A DNA stretch of 64,000 nucleotides, taken from positions 1 to 64,000 of the forward strand of contig DATCKU010000043.1 in the NCBI GenBank assembly GCA_036564245.1, written 5' to 3'. Both the position numbers and the translations under genes were made by a program. Shown here piece by piece: positions 33,946 through 43,323 of this stretch. This DNA is from Thermasporomyces sp036564245 (GTDB lineage: Bacteria; Actinomycetota; Actinomycetes; Propionibacteriales; Actinopolymorphaceae). Numbering within the stretch: the stretch's first letter is position 1; the number at the start of each line of letters is the position of its first letter. The notes below the pieces were generated by a model. It had not been told where the DNA came from. It made no database searches and was given only the letters and a program-made list of their open reading frames with translations.

Positions 33946-35295
33946 ATGCCGAAGCGTGCGACCCTGATTTACGTCGTCACGCTCGGCGCGATGGCTGCGG
34001 CCATCTCGGTCCTGTCGCTGGTCAGGATCGAGCGACTGACGGACGTCTTGCTGTTCGCCCTTCTCACGTACGCCGTTGAGATGCTCAAGCGGCGGATCGG
34101 CAGTGGGATGCTGGCGTCGATGTCGTCCGTCGTGGCGGTCGCGACCTACCCCGTGGTGGGTCCATGGGGTGGTCCCATACTCCTGACGGGACTCCTGCCC
34201 AACCGCTCGAAGATGCGGATTGTCAACCGCATATTCAACGTCTCGCAAGGAATCATCTGTACGTTCGTCGGCGGCTTGGTGTACGTCGCTCTCGGCGGGC
34301 CAGTCGGGAGTATTTCCGCCGACGAATTCCCGGAAATTCTGATACCGGTAACGGCGGCAAACTTCGTCTGGCATCTTGGCAATTTCATATTGGTGACCGG
34401 GGTACTCAGAATCGAGATAGGAATGCGCCTCGTCGGTGCCCTCCGGTCGGTGTTACCGGAAGTGATGGGTGCATTCCTCGGGTATTCGTACCTCGGTTTT
34501 CTCCTGGCGATCCTGTGGCTCGGGGACGTGGGAGTATTCTCGGTGATCTTGCTCCTGCCTCCGTTGCTCGCGGCCAACTGGGCCTTCGCACAGTACGGCG
34601 AGGAGCAGAAGGCGCATCAGGCGACGCTGCAGGCGTTGGCGCAGGCCATCGAGACCAAGGACCTCTACACACGAGGCCATGGCGAGCGGGTCAGCCGCGC
34701 AGCACGGATCCTCGGTGCCCAGATGGGCTGGGACGGAGATCGTCTGGAGGCGGTCGCACAGGCCGGGTTGCTGCACGACGTCGGCAAGATCGGCGTGCCC
34801 ACGCGGGTCCTGCAAAAGGACGGCAAGCTGACCGAGGAGGAGTACGACGCGATCAAGCTGCATCCGCTGCACGGTGTCGAGCTGGTGGGCGACATCGCGT
34901 TCCTCGAGGACGCCCGCGCAGGGATCATGCACCATCACGAACGCTACGACGGGGGTGGCTATCCGTCCGGCCTGGCTGGTGAGGACATCCCGATCTTCGC
35001 CCGGGTGCTCGCGATCGCGGACGCCTTCGACTGCATGACGAGCGTCCGGTCGTACCGTCCTGCCCGGTCGGTCTCGGAGGCTCTCAACGAGCTGATCCGA
35101 TGCAAGGGCAAACACTTCGACCCCAAGCTGGTCGACCTGTTCGTCGCGGCGATCCGCCGGGAAGGCTGGGCACCGGCTCCGGCGGCGCCTGCGGTCCCAC
35201 CCGACGCCGTGGCTGCGGCGTACGACCACGACGACCCGACCCAACCACCGCCGGTCGAGCCTGCAGAGCCCTGCGGCGGATCGGAGGCGACCTGA
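33946..35295 (+). CDS. Membrane-anchored HD-GYP-type phosphohydrolase
   Basis: 449 residues. The N-terminal ~215 residues form six to seven membrane helices. The C-terminal HD-GYP-like domain has IETKDLYTRGHGERVS, the metal motif LLHDVGKIGVP, and HHHERYDGGGYPSGLAGEDIP, the intact GYP signature; RVLAIADAFDCMTS is the later conserved Asp segment. Such domains hydrolyse c-di-GMP or related cyclic dinucleotides. The C-terminal ~45 residues are a proline/alanine-rich tail. The stop overlaps the start of a second membrane HD protein by one base (TGATG), so they are co-translated. Confidence 0.88.
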   Translation: MPKRATLIYVVTLGAMAAAISVLSLVRIERLTDVLLFALLTYAVEMLKRRIGSGMLASMSSVVAVATYPVVGPWGGPILLTGLLPNRSKMRIVNRIFNVSQGIICTFVGGLVYVALGGPVGSISADEFPEILIPVTAANFVWHLGNFILVTGVLRIEIGMRLVGALRSVLPEVMGAFLGYSYLGFLLAILWLGDVGVFSVILLLPPLLAANWAFAQYGEEQKAHQATLQALAQAIETKDLYTRGHGERVSRAARILGAQMGWDGDRLEAVAQAGLLHDVGKIGVPTRVLQKDGKLTEEEYDAIKLHPLHGVELVGDIAFLEDARAGIMHHHERYDGGGYPSGLAGEDIPIFARVLAIADAFDCMTSVRSYRPARSVSEALNELIRCKGKHFDPKLVDLFVAAIRREGWAPAPAAPAVPPDAVAAAYDHDDPTQPPPVEPAEPCGGSEAT

Positions 35296-36602
35296 TGCAG
35301 TCGCCGTCTCGCTCGCTCACCGGTCAGATGCCCACGTCCTTGGTGGACGGCTCGGCGGTCCTCATCATCTGCGGTGCCCTCGTGGCGGTGGTGGCGGTGG
35401 CCGGCACCGCTGTGACCGGCGTGTCGGCGCCCATGGTCGCGGTGGCGTTCGGTGTGCTGATCGCGATCGGAGAGGTCGTACGACTGAGGCTGCCGGGCGA
35501 TCGGGTGCAGGCGCCGATCGGGATGGCCGCAGCGCTGGGCTACGCCCTGCTGAGCTACGTGCCAGGGGAGGGGCGGCCCGACCAGTCGATCGTGCAGACG
35601 ATCGCGGTGACCTCGGGCGGGATGCTCGTCGGCACGCTCCCGTACATGCTGGCCGGCCGGCCGCCTGAGCTCGAGAGCATCGCCCGACGGGTCCTCGTCA
35701 TCGCAGGTGTCTCGGCCGGGTTCCGGCCACTCGTCGGCGACGACCGCATCTACGCCTGGCTGGACTCGTACCCACCGTTCCTCGTCACGGCCACGGTTCT
35801 CGCCGGCGCTGCGGCCTGGGTGCTGGAAGCCCTGCTCGCCGCAGGAGTACCGGCCAGCCGGCAGGTCGGCCCCTTCTGGGCCCTGGTGCGCAACGAGTTC
35901 GCGGCGTACCTCGGGATCGGCGCGGCGGTCGCCTCGACCGGCATCCTGATCCCGCTCGCCATCTGGCAGGTCGGGCTCTGGGCCTTGCCGTTGGTGATCA
36001 TCCCGCTGTTGCTCGCCCAGCTGGCGTACCGGCGGTACGCGGGGATCAGGCGCACCCAGGACCAGACCATCCGCGCGTTGTCGCGGGCCACCGAGGTGGG
36101 CGGTTACACCGAGACCGGTCATGCCCGCCGGGTCACCGAGCTCGCGCTCGCCATCGGACGCGAGCTGGGTCTCACCGACGAGCGGCTCCGCCTGCTGCAG
36201 TACGCCGCACTCATGCACGACGTGGGGCAGCTGTCGTTGGCCGATCCGATCCCGGGCGGCGCGACCGTGCTGACCAGCCCCGAACGTAGGCGACGGATCG
36301 CCTCGCTCGGCGCTGCTGTGGTGCGTCGAGCCGGCCTGCGCGCCGAGGTGGCCGAGATCGTCGAGGCGCAGGTCGAGCCCTATCGGCGGCCGCATCAACC
36401 CGACGACGCGAGCGTGCCGCTGGAGAGCCGGATCATCAAGGTGGTCAACGCGTACGACGACCTCGTGGGCACGGCGACCAGTGAGGACGCGCGGTTGGAG
36501 GCGCTGGAGCGGCTGCGCCTCGGCATGGCGTACGAGTACGACCCGCGGGTGGTCGCGGCGCTCGCCCGGGTGCTCGCCCGCGCCGGGCTCATCACCCACT
36601 GA
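35295..36602 (+). CDS. Membrane HD-domain protein with degenerate HD-GYP motif
   Basis: 435 residues with the same plan as its upstream neighbour: about seven N-terminal membrane helices, then an HD domain. TETGHARRVTELALAIGRELGLTDE and LMHDVGQLSLADP keep the HD pair. The later HHERxDGxGYP signature is replaced by EAQVEPYRRPHQPDD, so the GYP part is gone. RIIKVVNAYDDLVG still occupies the position of the final conserved segment. It may be an inactive or altered-specificity partner forming a heteromer with the intact protein. Confidence 0.82.
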   Translation: MQSPSRSLTGQMPTSLVDGSAVLIICGALVAVVAVAGTAVTGVSAPMVAVAFGVLIAIGEVVRLRLPGDRVQAPIGMAAALGYALLSYVPGEGRPDQSIVQTIAVTSGGMLVGTLPYMLAGRPPELESIARRVLVIAGVSAGFRPLVGDDRIYAWLDSYPPFLVTATVLAGAAAWVLEALLAAGVPASRQVGPFWALVRNEFAAYLGIGAAVASTGILIPLAIWQVGLWALPLVIIPLLLAQLAYRRYAGIRRTQDQTIRALSRATEVGGYTETGHARRVTELALAIGRELGLTDERLRLLQYAALMHDVGQLSLADPIPGGATVLTSPERRRRIASLGAAVVRRAGLRAEVAEIVEAQVEPYRRPHQPDDASVPLESRIIKVVNAYDDLVGTATSEDARLEALERLRLGMAYEYDPRVVAALARVLARAGLITH

Positions 36603-36613
36603 TCGGGCAGGTG

Positions 36614-38332
36614 CTAGACGCCGAATGTCGCCCGCGGGTAGGCGACCTCGGGATCGGTGAGCACGTTGACGAGGTACGGTACGCCGGCGTCGAAGGCGCG
36701 GCGGAGCGCCGGGCCGATCTCGTCGGGTTTGCGTACCGTCTCGCCAGCGCCGCCCAGCGCGCACGCGATGGTGTCGTACGCCGTGTCGTGCCGGAGGTCG
36801 GCCGCGACGTCGTACCCGTAGAGCATCCGCATCGGATGCTTCTCCAACCCCCAGCAGCCGTTGTTGCCCACCACGATCACCACGGGCAGGTTGTGGCGCA
36901 CCAGGGTCTCGACGTCGAAGAGCGACATCCCCGCAGCGCCGTCACCCAGGAGCAGCACCACCGGCGACGACGGTCGCACGAGCCGCGCCGCCAACGCCGC
37001 GCCGAGGCCGGCGCCCAGGCAGCCGAAGGGGCCGGGGTCGAGCCAGCAGCCGGGCCGCGCGGGCTCGATGTACTTCCCTGCGTACGACACGAAGTCGCCG
37101 CCGTCACCGACGACGACGGTGTCCTCGGTGAGGAGCGGGAGCAGCTCACCGTAGATCCGGGCCGGATGGATGGGCTCGCTCGCCGCTTCCAGCGCCTCTG
37201 CGTCCTTCTGCTCGCGAGCCCGAGCGGTGCTGGCCAACTCCGACCGCCAGCTGGACCAGTCGGGCCGGCGCAGCACCTGACCCCAGGCGTCGGCGAGTCG
37301 GGTGAAGACCAGTCGGAGGTCGCCGCAGGCCGCACCCGCGAGGTCGACGTGTTGTGCGATCTGCTGAGGCGAGTCCACCAAGTGGACGACCTTCGCAGGC
37401 GGTGCTCCGTCTCGACCACCGAACGTGCCGTACCCGAGCCGGAAGTCCAGTGGCGCGCCCGCGACGATCGCGAGGTCACACCGTCCGAACGCCGCAGAAC
37501 GCGCCCGGGTCATGAGCAGCGGATGGCCCTTCGGCAGGATCCCGCGGCCCATCCCGTTGCTCACGACCGGGATCTGCAGCTCCTCGACGAATGTCCGCGC
37601 CTCCTCCTCGGCGCCGCCCAGCCAGACATCGGAGCCGAGGACGAGGACCGGGCGCGAGGCCTCGGCGAGCAGGTCGGCGATGTCGGCGAGCAGGTCGGGA
37701 TCCGGCTCCTCGGAGGCTCGCTCGGCAACGGCAGGTATCTCGGCCGTGGCCCGGCTGTAGAGGTGGTCCATGGCGATGTCGAGGAACACCGGGCCGCGGT
37801 GCGGTGTCGCGGCCGTCGTGAACGCCTCGTGCACCGCGGCGGGCAGCTCCTCGGTGGTCGGGACGGTGCGGGCGAGCTTGGTGATGGTCGCGACGAGCGG
37901 CGGGTGGTCGAGCTCCTGCAGGCTGCCCGAACCCCAGCGATGAGCCGGCGCCCGCCCGCCGATCACGACGAGCGGCGATCCGGACTGGTGGGCCTGGGCG
38001 ATGGCGCTCACCGAGTTGGTGACCCCGGGCCCTGCGGTGACCACGGCCAACCCGGGAGTTCGCGTGAGCTTGCCGACTGCCTCCGCGGCGAAGACCGCGG
38101 TCGCTTCGTGGCGGACGTCGATGAGCCGCATCGGCCCGGCAGGCGCGTGAGCCTCGCCCGGCTGGCGAGCGCGCGCCGAACCTGCGGCGACGCCTTCCTT
38201 TCCCCCGACAGCCGCGTCGTACAGGGGGAACACGTGGGCACCCGAGAGCGTGAACATGGTGTCCACGCTGTGCGAACGGGCGACGGCGACGGCCAACTCG
38301 CCACCGTGGCCCTCGATCACCTCGCTGCTCAT
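36614..38332 (-). CDS. ThDP-dependent enzyme of the acetolactate synthase family (IlvG-like)
   Basis: 572 residues with the three-domain ThDP plan. The N-terminal PYR domain contains the cofactor-activating Glu in DVRHEATAVFAAEA and AVVTAGPGVTNSVSAIAQA. The central domain is RPVLVLGSDVWLGGAEEEA. The C-terminal PP domain has GDGAAGMSLFDVETLVRHNLPVVIVVGNNGCWG. It resembles mycobacterial IlvG and oxalyl/2-hydroxyacyl-CoA lyases more than catalytic IlvB. It probably acts on a 2-oxo acid or acyl-CoA; the substrate is not determined. The neighbouring pyruvate/lactate-type symporter operon hints at monocarboxylate metabolism. It converges on the HD-protein operon. Confidence 0.85.
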   Translation of the reverse strand: MSSEVIEGHGGELAVAVARSHSVDTMFTLSGAHVFPLYDAAVGGKEGVAAGSARARQPGEAHAPAGPMRLIDVRHEATAVFAAEAVGKLTRTPGLAVVTAGPGVTNSVSAIAQAHQSGSPLVVIGGRAPAHRWGSGSLQELDHPPLVATITKLARTVPTTEELPAAVHEAFTTAATPHRGPVFLDIAMDHLYSRATAEIPAVAERASEEPDPDLLADIADLLAEASRPVLVLGSDVWLGGAEEEARTFVEELQIPVVSNGMGRGILPKGHPLLMTRARSAAFGRCDLAIVAGAPLDFRLGYGTFGGRDGAPPAKVVHLVDSPQQIAQHVDLAGAACGDLRLVFTRLADAWGQVLRRPDWSSWRSELASTARAREQKDAEALEAASEPIHPARIYGELLPLLTEDTVVVGDGGDFVSYAGKYIEPARPGCWLDPGPFGCLGAGLGAALAARLVRPSSPVVLLLGDGAAGMSLFDVETLVRHNLPVVIVVGNNGCWGLEKHPMRMLYGYDVAADLRHDTAYDTIACALGGAGETVRKPDEIGPALRRAFDAGVPYLVNVLTDPEVAYPRATFGV

Positions 38333-38388
38333 CCGGACACTCTAGGAGATTCCCGGTCGCTCATCCGAGCCGATCGGGCAACGAAATG

Positions 38389-38428
38389 GTGGGAGAGTTC
38401 GGGGTGCACGACCCTGGAACTCTCCCAC
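38389..38428 (-). terminator. Strong hairpin terminator downstream of the symporter gene
   Basis: GTGGGAGAGTTC (38389-38400) pairs perfectly with GAACTCTCCCAC (38417-38428), and GGGT/ACCC inside the loop extends it. On the minus strand the hairpin lies 22 bases after the mctP stop and is followed by CATTTCGTT. It separates the symporter operon from the ThDP-enzyme gene. Confidence 0.7.
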
Positions 38429-38449
38429 TCTGGCATCGAGCCTGCCTGG

Positions 38450-40099
38450 TTACGACCTGGTCCCAGCGGCCTCGGTGCTGGTCGCTGGCAGCGGGCGCAC
38501 ACCTGGCTCGCCGGCGTCGGCGTGGTAGTCGTCCGCGGTGGTCTCGTCGCCGCCCTCCGCGACCTTCAAGGCTCGGAAGACGACGGTCAGCACCACGGTG
38601 ACGAGAACGTTGAGAACCCACGCCGTCAGCGCGATGTAGCCGTTCTTGCCAAGCAGCGGGATCTCCGCGGTCGAGCCGGCGAAGTGTGCCCCGGTCACCG
38701 GGTTGACCACGTTGTACGCGGTCCAGGTGCCGTACACCATGCCGACCGCCCAGCCGGCGAAGAGCGCCCACCGGTGGAACCACCGGGTGTAGAGGCCGAA
38801 CACGATGGCCGGGAACGTCTGCAGGATCCAGATCCCGCCGAGCAGCTGCAGGTTGATTGCGAAGCTCTTGTCCAGGCTGAGCACGAAGATCAGAGCACCG
38901 AACTTCACGATCAGCGACACGACCTTGCTCTGCCGGGCCTCGTCTGCCGCGTCAGCGTTGGGCCGCAGGAACGCCTTGTAGACGTTGCGGGTCCACAGGT
39001 TCGCCGCCGCGATCGACATGATGGCGGCGGGTACGAGTGCACCGATCGCGACCGCCGCGAACGCCACACCCGCGAACCAGCTCGGGAACATCGCCTCGAA
39101 GAGCAGCGGTACGGAGAGCTGGGCGTTGGGCTCGCCGTTGAGACCGATCGGCTCGATTCCGGCCGCGATCGCACAGAAGCCGAGCAGGGCGATCAGGGCG
39201 AGCAGGAACGAGTACGCCGGCAGGATGGCGGCGTTGCGCCGAGGCACTGTGCGGTTCTTCGCCGACAGCACAGCGGTCACGGCGTGGGGGTACATGAAGA
39301 GCGCCATCGCCGAGCCCAGCGCCAACGTGGCGTACGGCCAGGCCTGGCCGACGCCGGTGAACGAGAAACCTTCGGGTCGGCCCGCTTCGGCGTCCGCCGC
39401 GGCGAACTTCTTGCTGGCGGCGTCGAAGATCGTGTCCCAGCCTCCGAGCTTGAGCGGGATGTAGATGATGGCGACCACGATCACGAGGTAGACCAGCGTG
39501 TCCTTGACGAACGCGATCAGTGCTGGTGCACGCATGCCCGACGAGTACGTGTATGCCGCGAGCACGGCGAAGGCGAGGAACAAGGGCGCGTCGGCGGCAA
39601 TGACGTTGCCCGAGCCACCAAGCCCCATCACCTCGAACACCGCCTGGATCCCCACGAGCTGCAGCGCGATGTAGGGCATGGTCGCGAGGATCCCGGTCAG
39701 CGCGACCGCGAGCGCGAGCGCACGGGAGTCGAACCGCCCGCGTACGAAGTCGGCTGGTGTGACGTAGCCGCGCCGGTGCGAGACCGACCAGAGCCTCGGA
39801 AGGAAGATGAACACCAACGGATAGACGATGATGGTGTACGGCACGGCGAAGAACCCGATGGCACCCGAGGCGAACATCAGCGCAGGCACCGCGACGAACG
39901 TGTACGCCGTGTAGAGGTCACCGCCGAGGAGGAACCACGTCACCCACGTGCCGAACTTCCGGCCGCCGAGTCCCCACTCGTCCAAGCTGGCAAGGGATGT
40001 CGCGCGCCGCCAACGCGCCGCGAGGAATCCCATGACCGTCACCGCGAGGAAGAGCGCGACGACGACGGCGAGGGCAATCGCGTCGATACCGTCCTTCAT
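38450..40099 (-). CDS. mctP: Sodium:solute symporter, monocarboxylate uptake permease MctP-like
   Basis: 549 residues of the SSS family with about 13 membrane helices. Family landmarks are LDEWGLGGRKFGTWVTWFLLGGDLYTAYTFV near the N-terminus, the RRGYVTPADFVRGRF loop, PHAVTAVLSAKNRTVPRRNAAILPAYSF and FAAVAIGALVPAAIMSIAAANLWTRNVYKAFL. MctP relatives import lactate, pyruvate, alanine or acetate. It starts inside the stop of a DUF3311 gene (ATGA), the small partner that commonly accompanies this permease. No regulator is adjacent. Confidence 0.9.
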   Translation of the reverse strand: MKDGIDAIALAVVVALFLAVTVMGFLAARWRRATSLASLDEWGLGGRKFGTWVTWFLLGGDLYTAYTFVAVPALMFASGAIGFFAVPYTIIVYPLVFIFLPRLWSVSHRRGYVTPADFVRGRFDSRALALAVALTGILATMPYIALQLVGIQAVFEVMGLGGSGNVIAADAPLFLAFAVLAAYTYSSGMRAPALIAFVKDTLVYLVIVVAIIYIPLKLGGWDTIFDAASKKFAAADAEAGRPEGFSFTGVGQAWPYATLALGSAMALFMYPHAVTAVLSAKNRTVPRRNAAILPAYSFLLALIALLGFCAIAAGIEPIGLNGEPNAQLSVPLLFEAMFPSWFAGVAFAAVAIGALVPAAIMSIAAANLWTRNVYKAFLRPNADAADEARQSKVVSLIVKFGALIFVLSLDKSFAINLQLLGGIWILQTFPAIVFGLYTRWFHRWALFAGWAVGMVYGTWTAYNVVNPVTGAHFAGSTAEIPLLGKNGYIALTAWVLNVLVTVVLTVVFRALKVAEGGDETTADDYHADAGEPGVRPLPATSTEAAGTRS

Positions 40100-40467
40100 G
40101 AGTTGCCGCCCTCCTGTCTGCTCGGGTCGGCTGACTCGCCGGCCTGTCGCTGGTCGGTCGGCGCGCTGGTTCCCGACGTGGAGCCATCCGTGGACGCGAC
40201 GGGACGCGCGGTCGTCCCGCCGATTCGGTCGTTCTGCTGAGCCCGCTCCCGCTGGAGCAGGATGTAGGCGCAGAGCGTGAAGAGCGCCGAGAGGAAGATC
40301 CACAGCAGCTGATACCAGTAGAAGAACGGGAACCCTCCGAGCCGCGGTGTGTCGTAGGTATACGACGACACCCACAACATCCCGACGAAGGGCAGCACGA
40401 GCAGGACGCTGACCAGCACACGGGTGCGCGTGATGGCAGGCGTACCGCCTCGGGAAAGTGCCTTCAT
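40096..40467 (-). CDS. DUF3311 membrane protein, MctP partner
   Basis: 123 residues with two membrane helices (VLVSVLLVLPFVGMLWVSSYTY and FFYWYQLLWIFLSALFTLCAYILL) around a DTPRLGGFPFFYWYQLLWI core typical of DUF3311. A hydrophilic Ser/Thr-rich tail follows. It probably forms a stable accessory subunit of the symporter. The ATG at 40467 has GGAGGAGG a few bases upstream, so the longer frame from 40530 is not used. Confidence 0.88.
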   Translation of the reverse strand: MKALSRGGTPAITRTRVLVSVLLVLPFVGMLWVSSYTYDTPRLGGFPFFYWYQLLWIFLSALFTLCAYILLQRERAQQNDRIGGTTARPVASTDGSTSGTSAPTDQRQAGESADPSRQEGGNS

Positions 40468-40694
40468 GAGACCTCCTCCAGAGTTGTGCTGACCCAGGAT
40501 GGCGTGCGAAACCAGATCAAATGGGTGCAAAGACGGCCGAAACCGGAAGTTACGCCTGCCGAACTATCGGAAACGAGGCAGACCAAGTCCCTGATCACGC
40601 AGGTCGTCGCTCGGGTCGCCAGGTCGTGCGACGAAGCCTGCGACGCAGCGTGAGGGCTGGGGCAGCCGAGGTACTCAGCAGGTTGCGAGCAGCC

Positions 40695-41591
40695 TCATCG
40701 GGCGTGGGGAAGCGTGCGCCGCAGCACCCGCAGGAGCACGAGGAGCAGGTCGGCGCGTACCTCAGGGGGCTTGGCGAACAACTCGACGTCCGGTGGTGAG
40801 TCCCTGCCCTGCACCCCGAGCGCGAGCTGCAAGTGCAGCGCGCGCAGGAAAGCCGCCGTGTTGCCGGCCGAGGGGGTCGGCCACTCCGGTGGGTACTCCT
40901 GCTCCGGCTCGTTCGCTGGTGGCACCACGCCCGCGGCCAGCCGCTCGACCCACGGCTCGAGCACGTCGATCCCGACCCGGTTGCGGTGCAAGACCGCCAT
41001 CACGGCGAACGCGAGCCGGTCGTCCTCGCCGTGGACGAAGCGGTACGGCGTCGGGGTGAGCAGGCGGTCGGCCACGACGTCGAGCAGGACCGTGAGCTCG
41101 AGCTTGCCGAAGAACCGGGAGCGGGCGAGTGCCGCGATGAGATCGGCTCCGTGCCCGGCGGCGTACGCCCAGCCCTTGCCGGGGATGTAGCCGCGCAGGT
41201 CACGTTCCCGTACGAACCAGGACGCGGCCCGGTCTCCCCACCGGAAGATCGCATCGGAGTGCACGACTCGTGCGACGTGGTCCCGCTGGATCGCCTCGGC
41301 GAGCAACAAGGCGGAGAAGGAGCGCCGCAGGACCGTGTCGGTCTGATCTTCCCCGAGACCGGTGAACAACCCTTCGGCGATGCCGTCGGTGAACCCGGTC
41401 AGGAGGTCGTCGTACACGCCCTCGCTGAGCCAGGCCGAGAGGACGGGGTAGGCAAGGCCCTGCCGGATCCTGGGGTCGGAGTCCCCGAGCATCTGGACCA
41501 GCTCGGCGGTGAGGACATCGAGCGGTCGATCAGCCGGCAGCTTGAACCCGCTCGCGCGGACATGCTCCCAGTACGTCGCCCGTGCCGCCAC
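40695..41591 (-). CDS. DUF2785 domain protein
   Basis: 298 residues, mostly alpha-helical in appearance. The family pattern is seen in LGDSDPRIRQGLAYPVLSAWL, FSALLLAEAIQRDHVARV, LRGYIPGKGWAYAAGHGADLIAALARS and VADRLLTPTPYRFVHGEDDRLAFAVMAVL. HEAT-like stacking is plausible. The function is unknown. It is a single gene on the minus strand, divergent from the histidine kinase. Confidence 0.85.
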   Translation of the reverse strand: MAARATYWEHVRASGFKLPADRPLDVLTAELVQMLGDSDPRIRQGLAYPVLSAWLSEGVYDDLLTGFTDGIAEGLFTGLGEDQTDTVLRRSFSALLLAEAIQRDHVARVVHSDAIFRWGDRAASWFVRERDLRGYIPGKGWAYAAGHGADLIAALARSRFFGKLELTVLLDVVADRLLTPTPYRFVHGEDDRLAFAVMAVLHRNRVGIDVLEPWVERLAAGVVPPANEPEQEYPPEWPTPSAGNTAAFLRALHLQLALGVQGRDSPPDVELFAKPPEVRADLLLVLLRVLRRTLPHAR

Positions 41592-41713
41592 GGCGACATC
41601 CTTCCAGACTAGGGGCCCACCTCTGTAGGGGGCGGCCTGACTTGTGACCTTCGCGTACCTTTCGAGCCGCCCGCCCTGCGCCTGCGACCTCGTGGTTCGA
41701 ATACCCTCTCGAC

Positions 41714-43183
41714 GTGCCCTCCCTTGATGACGTCGTGCGTCAGTACACCGACCTGGACGACGCCGATCGCGAGTGGTTGCACAAGCTGGTGGCCGAATGG
41801 CAGATGCTTGCCGACCTCTCGTTCGCCGATCTCGTGCTCTGGGTGCCGGACCGAGAAGGTCTGGGCTTCTGGGCGTGCGCGCAGATGCGGCCCACCACGG
41901 GGCCGACGGCGCACCTCGACGACCTGGTCGGCTCGTTCGTGCCGCGCGGCCGTCGCGCGTTGCTCGACGCGGCGTACGACGAGGGCCGCATCTGTCGTGA
42001 GGGCGACCCGGAGTGGCGTGACGAGGTGCCGGTGCGCATCGAGAGCATCCCGGTCCGGCGCGTCGGCAAGGTGCTCGGTGTGATCACGCGTAACACCAAT
42101 CTGCTGTCCGTCCGCACCCCCAGCCGGCTCGAGCTCACCTACCTCAAGACCGCGACCGACCTGGCCCAGATGATCAGTGAGGGAGGGTTCCCGCTGCCAG
42201 GGGAGCGGGTCGATCTCGGTTCCGCACCGCGGGTGGGCGACGGTCTGGTACGCCTGGACGCCGACGGCATCGTGACCTTCGCCAGCCCGAACGCCCAGTC
42301 CGCCTACCGCCGGCTCGGGCTCACCGGTGACCTGCTCGGCTGCCACCTCGGCACGACCACGGCGGAGCTCGTCCCGCCGTCGCGACGCCCGGTGGACGAG
42401 ACGCTCGGCCGGGTGCTGTCTGGCCGTTGGCCGCGCGAGACCGAGATCGACAACGGCGAGGCCATCGTGAGCGTGCGGGTGATTCCCCTTGTACCAAAGG
42501 GAAATCCGGCGGGCGCGCTGGTGTTGCTTCGCGACGTCACCGACCTGCGTCGCCGGGAGCGCGAGCTCCTCACCAAGGAGGCGACGATCCGGGAGATCCA
42601 CCACCGCGTCAAGAACAACCTGCAGACGGTCGCCGCTCTGCTCAGGTTGCAGGCGCGGCGGCTGGGTGCGGCCGGTGGTCGTGAGGCTCTCGAGGAGGCC
42701 GTGCGACGGGTGGGAACGATCGCGATCGTCCACGAGACGCTCTCGACGGCGTTCGACGAGCGGGTGGACTTCGACGAGGTCGTCGACCGGGTGCTCGCCA
42801 TGGTGGGTGAGATGTCGATCCCGGAGACCCGTGTGGTCCCGCGCCGGGTGGGCGGGTTCGGCATGCTCGACGCGGACCGGGCTGCGCCGCTCGCGATGGT
42901 GATCACGGAGGTGGCACAGAACGCCGTGCAGCACGGCGTCGGCCGGACCGGTGGGAAAGTGGAGGTTCGCGCCGAGCGAGGCGGCGGCCGGCTGCGGGTC
43001 GTGGTCGAGGACGACGGTGCTGGGCTGCCGTCCGACTTCGACCCGGAGGTGTCAGGACGCCTGGGGCTGCAGATCGTTCGAACACTGGTTCAGGGCGAAC
43101 TCGGTGGGACCCTGCAGATGGGAGCCGGTGCAGAAGGTCGCGGGACCCGTGTCGTGCTGGACATCCCGGACGACGTGCGCTGA
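41714..43183 (+). CDS. pdtaS: PdtaS-type sensor histidine kinase
   Basis: 489 residues. It has an N-terminal GAF-like domain (~10-150), a PAS domain (~170-285, DGLVRLDADGIVTFASPN), then a HisKA_2 phosphoacceptor EIHHRVKNNLQTVAALLRLQARR with the phosphorylated His. A HATPase domain follows, with the N box ITEVAQNAVQHG and G box VEDDGAGLPSDF plus GLQIVRTLV. The cytosolic architecture matches mycobacterial PdtaS, which phosphorylates the RNA-binding ANTAR regulator PdtaR. PdtaR is not adjacent. A rho-independent terminator follows, and the WhiB1 gene is convergent, the usual actinobacterial order. Confidence 0.93.
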   Translation: MPSLDDVVRQYTDLDDADREWLHKLVAEWQMLADLSFADLVLWVPDREGLGFWACAQMRPTTGPTAHLDDLVGSFVPRGRRALLDAAYDEGRICREGDPEWRDEVPVRIESIPVRRVGKVLGVITRNTNLLSVRTPSRLELTYLKTATDLAQMISEGGFPLPGERVDLGSAPRVGDGLVRLDADGIVTFASPNAQSAYRRLGLTGDLLGCHLGTTTAELVPPSRRPVDETLGRVLSGRWPRETEIDNGEAIVSVRVIPLVPKGNPAGALVLLRDVTDLRRRERELLTKEATIREIHHRVKNNLQTVAALLRLQARRLGAAGGREALEEAVRRVGTIAIVHETLSTAFDERVDFDEVVDRVLAMVGEMSIPETRVVPRRVGGFGMLDADRAAPLAMVITEVAQNAVQHGVGRTGGKVEVRAERGGGRLRVVVEDDGAGLPSDFDPEVSGRLGLQIVRTLVQGELGGTLQMGAGAEGRGTRVVLDIPDDVR

Positions 43184-43208
43184 AGACATAGTGGCCAGAA
43201 AAGGCCAA

Positions 43209-43234
43209 AGCCCCCGCGTTGTGGCGAGGGCTTC
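43209..43234 (+). terminator. Rho-independent terminator after pdtaS
   Basis: AAGCCCCCGC (43209-43218) pairs with GCGAGGGCTT (43225-43234) around a six-base loop and is followed by a T-rich CTTCGACCTTTT. It lies 26 bases after the kinase stop and may serve whiB1 from the other side too. Confidence 0.7.
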
Positions 43235-43323
43235 TTCGACCTTTTCGTTCTCGTCGTTCGAACACTGCGGGCGTTGAACCTCCCGTATGCCCAGCAATGA
43301 GGCCCTGATCGTGGGGGAGGCGA

